Assembly: GCA_005808505.1 (NCBI GenBank)
Contig: SYLX01000168.1
Span: 1-43,856, forward strand
DNA: 43,856 nt
Direction: 5' to 3'
Source of the DNA: Bdellovibrionales bacterium
GTDB taxonomy: Bacteria; Bdellovibrionota; Bdellovibrionia; Bdellovibrionales; JAMPXM01
Position numbers and translations under genes: made by a program. This document shows positions 38,103 through 43,856 of this stretch, in pieces; the first letter of the stretch is position 1, and each line of letters opens with the position of its first letter. The notes beneath the pieces are model-generated. The model was not told the origin of the DNA. It saw nothing but the letters and a program-made list of their open reading frames with translations, and did not search any database.

Positions 38103-39578
38103 CTACTTTTGGGTAAACGTCTGTGAGGCACCGTTCGCTGGCTTCTTCAGGCATTTTCCATCTACCCACAGTTGCTCATTTGCTTTAATGCCCGCCAGGT
38201 CACCGTCGAACGCACGAGTCAATAAGCTCGACCCGCACTGACGGAGCTCTCGGTAAAGGAGAGCGTGGCCCGCATCGTTCACCGTAAGCTTTTCTTTCTG
38301 TCCTGTGCTCTCTTGTCCGTTGAAATGGTAATCCGAACCTTCCAAGGGCGTTGGTCCGTCGTGCGTACCGTTAATGTAAAGAATCGGCACGTCACGAACT
38401 TGGAAATTCTTCGAGTCAAAATCCCTGGCTACCAAAGGGCACTCGCAAATATGAGGTTTGCCAGGCGCGGCTTCAGAAAACGACATGACGTCATCGAACA
38501 TTTTTAGAGGCTTCTTTGAATCCGAGACGGCTTTCACTTGGCATCCCGCCGCCCGCATGATGCGCCCGGCACTGTAATCCTCTTCCAAGCTAGGTTTCCG
38601 TCGTGAACCTCCACCTTCATCGGGAGGGAGAGTCGGTTCTCCACCTGACTCCACTCGCAAGATCTCGCGAAAGGTTTTTACTGTTTCTTTGGGTCCACCC
38701 ATAAAGGAGTCGATGACGTACCTGTTGATTTCATCGGTACCACCTGGTCCCATCTGCTTTTTAGCTCGGTAAATCTGTTTGAACTGCGTCCGTTCTTTCG
38801 GCTTCAACAGTTGCCAAGCACGATCCGCTACCTTTTTGAAACCTGGTTCGTAGCGGCCTTTCTTTCCGATCACCCCATCGAGCACCAACATCTTTGGTTT
38901 TGCGATTGAAGTGTCTTGCGCCGAAGTGATTTTCGAAGTTGCCACCGTGCCGACGGCAGTTCCGAAAGAAGATCCGACGATGATGTAATCTTTGAGTTTG
39001 AGTTGTTTAACGATGCCAACGACCGCATCGGCTTGCGATTCGATAGAGATTTTCTCGGGCTTCGCGGTGAAGTGCCGATTTTGACCAATGCCCAAGTAAT
39101 CGAAAACAACGACTTCCGTATCCGGTGGTGAAAAAGGAGGTGGACCCTCGGTAACGCAGCTCGGACCGGGTCCGCCACACAGGAAGATCATTGTTCCCTT
39201 TGAGGGTTGAGTTCGTGCACCAAAACGCTGAACCTTAAAGGCTTCTTGTTTATCCGCGATTTTGGCCGTGATCGTGAGCTCTTTAGGTTTTCCAAAAGCA
39301 CGGTAGTCCCGCTTCGTATCAATCCCTTTTATTGAGATCGGCACCGTGGCGGGAATTTGCATCTCAAGTTTTTCAATGTCGGCGGAACAGTTGAATTTAT
39401 TTTTCGCGAGAGCTGAAGGCGATATTGAAAAAGCCACTGTTGCGGATACGACGCCTACATGAAAAAGCAGCTTCGTGAGAGGCTTAATATTACCCGGAGG
39501 ATTTGCGGTTCGTTCTTTCTGGGTCATACCCAGCAAAGTTGCAATTTCTGGGTCCTTCTTCGACTCGTCAGAACGCAT
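38103..39578 (-). CDS. Secreted alpha/beta hydrolase (S33 aminopeptidase/hydrolase-like)
   Basis: Of 491 residues, an N-terminal extension of about 35 residues precedes a hydrophobic segment (LLFHVGVVSATVAFSISPSALA). The hydrolase core has TMIFLCGGPGPS (the oxyanion-type GGPG of prolyl-aminopeptidase-like enzymes), YIIVGSSFGTAVG with the nucleophile in GSSFG (G-x-S-x-G), an acid in YINGTHDGPTP and the catalytic His in VNDAGHALLY. It has an inserted cap (MGPGGTDEINRYVIDSFMGG). The prolyl-aminopeptidase/proteinase-like S33 family fits best; the substrate is unknown. There is no clear ribosome binding site at 39578; an internal ATG at 39527 would shorten it by 17 residues. Confidence 0.75.
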   Translation of the reverse strand: MRSDESKKDPEIATLLGMTQKERTANPPGNIKPLTKLLFHVGVVSATVAFSISPSALAKNKFNCSADIEKLEMQIPATVPISIKGIDTKRDYRAFGKPKELTITAKIADKQEAFKVQRFGARTQPSKGTMIFLCGGPGPSCVTEGPPPFSPPDTEVVVFDYLGIGQNRHFTAKPEKISIESQADAVVGIVKQLKLKDYIIVGSSFGTAVGTVATSKITSAQDTSIAKPKMLVLDGVIGKKGRYEPGFKKVADRAWQLLKPKERTQFKQIYRAKKQMGPGGTDEINRYVIDSFMGGPKETVKTFREILRVESGGEPTLPPDEGGGSRRKPSLEEDYSAGRIMRAAGCQVKAVSDSKKPLKMFDDVMSFSEAAPGKPHICECPLVARDFDSKNFQVRDVPILYINGTHDGPTPLEGSDYHFNGQESTGQKEKLTVNDAGHALLYRELRQCGSSLLTRAFDGDLAGIKANEQLWVDGKCLKKPANGASQTFTQK

Positions 39579-39657
39579 TAATTAGGCGCTCGGTTCGCCC
39601 AAGCGCCTAAAAGTTTGACGGATGAAATCTGGAACTAGCCAGGTGTTTAAGACTCGG

Positions 39658-39999
39658 TCAGTGCAAAACGTCCCGCAAGCCTTCTGTCTTCTTTGCGGCT
39701 TGAGGCGCAAGCGATTGCAGATTGCGCTGTACTCGACCGGCACCTTCACGCAAGAACTCTGTGACGATCTGAATCGCATAAGGTTTGGCGAATGCAATCG
39801 CCTTTTCGAGCCACGATCTTCCACGTTGGGTCGTTGCCAGTTTTGCGAGTCCCGCACCTGCAGCGACGCTAACGGCGGCAATTAAAAAAAACTCGCTCGC
39901 GACAAAAGCTTTCGTATCCGTCTTTGCATCGACGGACGCCGAGACGATTTGAGGAGTTGAGTTCGACACATCTTGTTTCGGACGTTCATTCTGATTCAT
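39658..39999 (-). CDS. Small membrane protein of unknown function
   Basis: This 113-residue protein has a hydrophilic N-terminus (MNQNERPKQDVSNSTPQ), one or two hydrophobic segments (FFLIAAVSVAAGAGLAKLA) and a basic amphipathic C-terminus (GRSWLEKAIAFAKPYAIQIVTEFLREGAGRVQ). A frame extending upstream to 40053 exists; I start at 39999 with AAGGA about 10 bases upstream. I do not recognise a family. It lies upstream of the hydrolase gene on the same strand, and the two may form an operon. Confidence 0.5.
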   Translation of the reverse strand: MNQNERPKQDVSNSTPQIVSASVDAKTDTKAFVASEFFLIAAVSVAAGAGLAKLATTQRGRSWLEKAIAFAKPYAIQIVTEFLREGAGRVQRNLQSLAPQAAKKTEGLRDVLH

Positions 40000-40192
40000 G
40001 CTTTCGCAATCCTTTTCGCATCTGTTAACTGCGCCTAGTCGCGCCAGCGTCAACGAGTAAAGACCTGAAACGGGTCGCCCCGTCTCGTCTGATCTCGTCG
40101 AAGCTGAGTCGCAGTGTCGCGAGATTTTTTGCGAAAATCATCTACGCGGCTCTAAGATGTCTTCAAATTGCGGCAATAGATCTCAGAATTCT

Positions 40193-41080
40193 TCAATTTA
40201 TGACGTCTTCGGGCGGAGCAAGATCGAAAAGTCTCATCGGTAGAGGGATTTGCTGCAGCAGAACTTCAAGCTGTGCCTTTGCCTGTTTGTTTCCGCGCTG
40301 AACTTTTTCGGCCAAGATGAGCTCATTTTTCATCGAATGCTCCCAACCGATCAATTCCGTGACCCGTACCTTGTAGCCTCGCGACTCTAAAAACAGCGAA
40401 CGAATCACATTGGTCAAATGCGAGCCAAATTCCCGACGGTGAATACCGTGGCGCCAAAGAGTTTCGATCGGCCGAGACTCGCGCGACTTTTCGTCTTGAA
40501 GCAATCTTGCGACTTCCGCTTGGCAACATGGAACGAGCGCGATGAACTTCGCATCTTTTTTCAGTGCGAACGCGATCGCTTCATCGGTTGCGGTGTCGCA
40601 AGCATGGAGCGCCGTCACGGCGTCGATCGTTTCGGGAAGATCCTTAGCTTGGGTCGCTTCAAGAATAGAGAATGGCGCAAAGCTAATTCGATCAAAGCCC
40701 GATCGGCTCGCGACGAGCTTACAACTTTCAATCAGCTCTTTTCTTTGTTCGACGGCATAGAGTCGTGTTTCCGGACGCTCGCGAAGCCAGAGGTCGTACA
40801 AGATAAACCCGAGATAAGATTTTCCAGCACCAAGATCGGCGACGCTTTTGAGACCTTCAAGGTGCGGCTTAATGGCCTGAACGAGATGCTGCACTTGTTT
40901 GAGTTTGCGGCGCGAGTCTTGATTCAACTTTCCGTCGCGCGTGAGGATATGCAGCGACTTTAGAAGCTCGACGGATTGCCCAGGCCAGAGCTCGGAAAGT
41001 TCGTTACCCGGCTTTTTCGCATCATCTTTGTTCTTCGCACCTTTATCAAAGCGGTGCTTCGATTTCCTGTTTTGCTGCAT
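40193..41080 (-). CDS. SAM-dependent methyltransferase (METTL25/GSTCD-like fold)
   Basis: This 295-residue protein has a basic Lys-rich N-terminus. The methyltransferase domain has VADLGAGKSYLGFILYDLW (SAM loop with G-x-G), LYAVEQRKELI (acidic strand-2 end), AVTALHACDTATDEAI (the characteristic LHACDxAT motif) and ALVPCCQAEVARL (PCCQ motif). LHACDTATDEA and PCCQ are typical of the methyltransferase fold in the GSTCD/METTL25 group. Substrate is unknown; RNA or protein is possible. Cytosolic. The ATG at 41080 has no strong ribosome binding site. Confidence 0.82.
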   Translation of the reverse strand: MQQNRKSKHRFDKGAKNKDDAKKPGNELSELWPGQSVELLKSLHILTRDGKLNQDSRRKLKQVQHLVQAIKPHLEGLKSVADLGAGKSYLGFILYDLWLRERPETRLYAVEQRKELIESCKLVASRSGFDRISFAPFSILEATQAKDLPETIDAVTALHACDTATDEAIAFALKKDAKFIALVPCCQAEVARLLQDEKSRESRPIETLWRHGIHRREFGSHLTNVIRSLFLESRGYKVRVTELIGWEHSMKNELILAEKVQRGNKQAKAQLEVLLQQIPLPMRLFDLAPPEDVIN

Positions 41081-41217
41081 GGGCGGGAGTGTAGCACCCA
41101 GGCGTAAGTCGGGGAAGAAACGTCTGGCTTTTTCCCCTTCTAGACTCCCTTCGCAACCTCTCGGCCGTTTAGGATGAAAGTATTCCCCGCTTTTATGGGT
41201 ATTGAAGAGGAGCCGTC

Positions 41218-41541
41218 ATGTCTTCGCACGATCAACTTCGCGCGCGCTTTCAAGCTAAGGATCCCCGAGATGCCCTCGATGAGATTCTGCAGACCGTAAC
41301 TAATGCACCGGAGGGAACGCGCTCCCCGCTCCTCACCATCTATCTGGCTTCCGGCACTTCATTTAAAGGCTACGTTCTCGATGCCGGAGGCGATCACGAA
41401 CGCCACTACCTTTTCATTCACGAAATCAAAAACGAAACCGACGGCTCTCGGGACCTTTGCTACGTCAACGGAAACCGAATTGAAGCTCTCACCGTTTGGG
41501 ACGCTGAGTACCTCGTCGACGAAGGCTCCGGTTTAGGTTAA
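41218..41541 (+). CDS. Small protein with possible Sm-like beta fold
   Basis: This 107-residue protein is soluble and mostly beta. LLTIYLASGTSFKGYVLDAG resembles the Sm1 strand pattern (hydrophobic strand, x-x-G-x-x-x-x-G), and LCYVNGNRIEALTVWDAEYL could give the second part, but Hfq/LSm signatures are not firm. Function unknown. GAGGAG lies 6 bases before the ATG at 41218. The MFS gene begins 12 bases after its stop, so the two are probably one operon. I call this hypothetical and give the Sm idea only as a lead. Confidence 0.55.
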   Translation: MSSHDQLRARFQAKDPRDALDEILQTVTNAPEGTRSPLLTIYLASGTSFKGYVLDAGGDHERHYLFIHEIKNETDGSRDLCYVNGNRIEALTVWDAEYLVDEGSGLG

Positions 41542-41553
41542 GACCATCAGCGC

Positions 41554-42786
41554 ATGAACGCTGATTTCAAAAAACTGATGTCCGCTCGCTTTCTTTTTAC
41601 TTTCGCCGTGCAAATGCAGGCGGTTGTTCTGGGATGGCGAATGTATGAACTCACCAAAAACCCACTTTTTCTCGGTCTTATTGGTCTCGTCGAAGCCATC
41701 CCCGCACTGAGCCTCGCTCTCTATGCCGGATTGTTAGTTGATCGCGGTCGCCCGCTTTGGATCTACCGCGCAGTGGTAGCCGCAAGTTTTATCTCCGGCT
41801 TAGTCCTTCTCATTTCGCAGTTCGAACGTTCGCTCCTCAATGAGTCCCAACAAGTTCTTGCGCTCTTTCTCTCCTCACTCATCACTGGGATCGCGCGCGG
41901 GTTTTCACAACCTTCCGTCTTTGCAATTGTCCCGCGAATCGTACCGCGCGCGGAACTACAGAAAGCTTCGGCTTGGATGTCGTCGGCAATGCAAGTGGCT
42001 AGGATCGGCGGCCCAGCGGCAGGAGGCATCATTTTTGGTTGGTTCGGTATGATCACCACCGCTGCCCTCATCTGCCTTTTTCTTATTCTTGCGCAGGTGG
42101 CTCTTGCCTTGATCTCGACCGCGAGAATTCCTCGCTCGGCTCCTCTTAAAAAGAATTCTTTGAAAGAAGATCTCCTCTCGGGTGCGTCGTTCGTTTTCCG
42201 ACACCCGATTCTCTTCCCGGCGCTGACGCTCGATATGGTTTCAGTTTTGTTCGGAGGAGTTACGGCGCTCTTACCAATCTACGCAGCTGAAATTCTTCAC
42301 GTTGGACCGAAGGGAGTCGGCCTTCTTCGCGGCGCACCGGCGGTTGGCGCTGCACTCACGAGTCTTTGGCTCACTCGCTTAGATGTGCGCGAGAAGGCGG
42401 GACCTTGGCTGTTTACCGCCGTGACCGGATTCGGCGCTTGCATCTTGATCTTCGCGATCAGTCAGAATTTCTGGCTTTCAGCAGTTGCGCTCGGTCTGAG
42501 CGGAGCTTTCGACAGCGTGAGCATGGTGATTCGCACCGCCGCGGTTCAACTTGCCTCACCGGATTCAATGCGCGGAAGAATTTCGGCCGTGAACTCCATG
42601 TTCATCGGCTCATCGAACGAGCTGGGTGAATTTGAATCCGGAATTGCAGCAAAAGCTCTCGGCACCGTGCCCTCCGCGATCTTTGGCGGCCTCATTTGTC
42701 TTCTCACGGTGGGTGTCGTCGCTTGGCGTTTTCCAACCCTTCGCAGACTCAATCTGAAAGAACTCGAAGCCCAACACCTCAACTAG
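41554..42786 (+). CDS. MFS transporter (EntS/MFS_3-like)
   Basis: This 410-residue integral membrane protein has about 11-12 hydrophobic segments, a cytoplasmic loop at LVDRGRPLWIYR after the second helix (a D-R-G-R motif-A variant) and a long central loop (STARIPRSAPLKKNSLKEDLLSG). The opening MSARFLFTFAVQMQAVVLGWRMYELTKNP and VEAIPALSLALYAG match the MFS_3 group (EntS-type efflux). It probably exports a small molecule across the inner membrane; the substrate is unknown. Length is normal. It starts 12 bases downstream of the small upstream gene without a strong ribosome binding site, which supports coupling. Confidence 0.88.
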   Translation: MNADFKKLMSARFLFTFAVQMQAVVLGWRMYELTKNPLFLGLIGLVEAIPALSLALYAGLLVDRGRPLWIYRAVVAASFISGLVLLISQFERSLLNESQQVLALFLSSLITGIARGFSQPSVFAIVPRIVPRAELQKASAWMSSAMQVARIGGPAAGGIIFGWFGMITTAALICLFLILAQVALALISTARIPRSAPLKKNSLKEDLLSGASFVFRHPILFPALTLDMVSVLFGGVTALLPIYAAEILHVGPKGVGLLRGAPAVGAALTSLWLTRLDVREKAGPWLFTAVTGFGACILIFAISQNFWLSAVALGLSGAFDSVSMVIRTAAVQLASPDSMRGRISAVNSMFIGSSNELGEFESGIAAKALGTVPSAIFGGLICLLTVGVVAWRFPTLRRLNLKELEAQHLN

Positions 42787-42893
42787 TTGGTCCGCGCTTT
42801 GCTCTTCATAGCTTCAAGTGAGCGCTGCGGTGTCGGAGCGCCACCACTCAAAAGCAATCTTCTAGAGCCCTAAGCAAAGAAGGAAGAGCCAAC

Positions 42894-43736
42894 GTGATCA
42901 GAGCCAACACCCGTACGCAGGCAAGATCGGCAGCAGGTTTGTCGCTAGGTCATCTGATCCTCGCGTTTCTCATTCGAGGTTTACCGGCAATCTTTCTTGC
43001 TCTGGCTTGCGTCTCGGCATCCGCACAGACGATCGACGAAGATGACGGTGAATTTGATGAAGGCGCGGGCCTCCCCGCCGAGAATGCAGATTCGGAACTT
43101 GTTCCTAATCTCGGCCTGTCGGCTCCTAGCTATTCTGGCACCGGCTGCCCGGCAGGCTCCGCAGCCGTCGCACTGAGCCCTGATCAACGGACACTGTCGA
43201 TCCTTTTCGATTCATACGTAGCTCGTGCTGGTGGTGAGACGGGCGAACAGCGCGCCGTCGCCAATTGTGATCTTCGGATTCCGTTTCAAGTTCCGGAAGG
43301 CTATCGCGTTCAAGTGGTGAAGTTGGATTACCGAGGTTACGCTTTCGTTCCTCAGGGTGGACGAGCCGCCTTCATCACTTCGGTTCGAGCCCTGTCAACA
43401 TCGGGCGGTGAGTTTGGCAAAGACAACGCGATTCGCCTTAAGCGTCGACGCGTGATCCAAGGGCCGCGCGAAAAGAACTTCCACCTCGCTAGTCGCGCTC
43501 GCGGTCCGAAATGGTCTCCTTGTGGTCAGTCGTTCGTTCTTGCGGCCGATTCCGAGCTGCGCGCAAAACAAGGGAAAAGCGAAGACGGCCGTTTCACCGA
43601 GACGCTTGCGACAATCGATTCGCTCGATGCGGTCTCGCTACCCGTACAAGTCAGCTTGCGCTGGAAGAAATGTCAAAAAGACGGCGGCCCTCAACCCGGC
43701 CCAAAACCGAAGCCGGGTAAAGGTAAACATTTTTAG
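42894..43736 (+). CDS. Secreted DUF4360-like protein with basic tail
   Basis: This 280-residue protein has a signal region (about residues 15-45, GHLILAFLIRGLPAIFLALACVSASAQ), an acidic linker (DEDDGEFDEGAG), then GTGCPAGSAAVALSPDQRTLSILFDSYVA, which is the start of DUF4360 (C-x-x-G, S-P, LSILFDSY). NCDLRIPFQVPEGYRVQV and a later Cys pair fit the family. The C-terminus ends in a Pro/Lys/Gly tail (KPKPGKGKHF). DUF4360 proteins are exported and of unknown function. The start is GTG with AGGAAGAG upstream. The stop overlaps the convergent alcohol dehydrogenase by 4 bases. Confidence 0.78.
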   Translation: MIRANTRTQARSAAGLSLGHLILAFLIRGLPAIFLALACVSASAQTIDEDDGEFDEGAGLPAENADSELVPNLGLSAPSYSGTGCPAGSAAVALSPDQRTLSILFDSYVARAGGETGEQRAVANCDLRIPFQVPEGYRVQVVKLDYRGYAFVPQGGRAAFITSVRALSTSGGEFGKDNAIRLKRRRVIQGPREKNFHLASRARGPKWSPCGQSFVLAADSELRAKQGKSEDGRFTETLATIDSLDAVSLPVQVSLRWKKCQKDGGPQPGPKPKPGKGKHF

Positions 43737-43856
43737 GTGAGTGACTTGAGATCGATCACGAAACGATATTTGACGTCGCCTTTGATCATTCGCGAGTAGG
43801 CTTCGTCTATCTTCTGAATCGTGATGATCTCGATATCCGACATGATTTCGATCTTC
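43733..43856 (-). CDS. Zinc-type alcohol dehydrogenase, C-terminal end (start outside window)
   Basis: The last 40 residues of a leftward gene read to TAA at 43735-43733. They include SDIEIITIQKIDEAYSRM and KGDVKYRFVIDLKSL, the C-terminal pattern of cinnamyl-alcohol-dehydrogenase-like (YahK/AdhC group) NAD(P)-dependent zinc alcohol dehydrogenases (xDVKYRFVID). The catalytic and cofactor parts lie outside the window. The gene converges on the DUF4360 gene with a 4-base overlap of stops. Confidence 0.8.
   Translation of the reverse strand, partial: KIEIMSDIEIITIQKIDEAYSRMIKGDVKYRFVIDLKSLT

Noticed and set aside
39582-39881. Minus-strand frame overlapping the small membrane protein gene
   Set aside because: The 39658-39999 frame has membrane character and better signals; this one is its shadow.
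1-43856. CRISPR arrays, tRNA or rRNA genes, prophage genes
   Set aside because: No spaced direct repeats, no tRNA-like clover-leaf or rRNA sequence, and no phage structural or integrase gene were seen on either strand.

Overview
This window most likely comes from the Bdellovibrionota (a Bdellovibrio-like bacterium or close relative). The pointers are inferential: about half GC, many secreted proteins and lipoproteins without assigned function, lipoprotein signals of the unusual form [F/Y]-x-N-C, and an insertion sequence whose transposase resembles ones I associate with Bdellovibrio-type genomes. About 44 protein-coding genes are supported. I see no rRNA, tRNA or CRISPR array, and no phage or plasmid backbone. 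The only mobile DNA is one insertion sequence at 31350-32453.

Layout. 1-6.1 kb: the end of a DUF4269 gene, a DTW-domain tRNA modification enzyme, a secreted protein-glutaminase-like enzyme facing a secreted M72-like zinc protease, a phosphatase-fold protein with a damaged signature loop, and two membrane proteins. 6.5-9.4 kb: a 957-residue lipoprotein with six Ig-like repeats and a VWA domain. 9.5-14.3 kb: ArgD-like aminotransferase, a zinc-ribbon SDR protein, a methyltransferase and a YfcG-type glutathione transferase. 14.3-18.7 kb: small secreted proteins (DUF2147, Sel1/HcpA-like, a 21-residue cysteine repeat protein), a short MscS channel and a second VWA lipoprotein. 19-24.2 kb: a hybrid histidine kinase, a secreted protein, a STAS-like zinc-ribbon protein, a patatin with a small membrane partner and an old yellow enzyme. 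24.3-28.9 kb: an NlpC/P60 lipoprotein, a three-repeat secreted protein, a 3D-domain secreted protein and two small unknowns.

28.9-32.5 kb: two overlapping, decayed DNA-methyltransferase-like genes, an astacin-like protease and the insertion sequence. 32.5-37.4 kb: four lipoproteins or envelope proteins (TIG/NHL/CUB-like, PEGA, unknown, duplicated domain) around a dCMP-deaminase-like gene. 37.6-43.9 kb: an orphan HEPN protein, a secreted alpha/beta hydrolase, a small membrane protein, a methyltransferase, a small protein plus MFS exporter, a DUF4360 protein and the tail of a zinc alcohol dehydrogenase.

The overall theme is the envelope and exported proteins: three metallo- or cysteine-type secreted hydrolases, a protein deamidase-like enzyme, a lipase-like protein and about eight lipoproteins. 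This would suit a predatory or surface-interacting lifestyle, but nothing here proves one. Genes are tightly packed, and several convergent neighbours overlap at their stop codons. The observations most worth following are the tandem methyltransferase-like halves, the insertion sequence that abuts both neighbouring stop codons and carries a CCCAAAA slippery site, the exact 21-residue cysteine repeat, and the [F/Y]-x-N-C lipobox.
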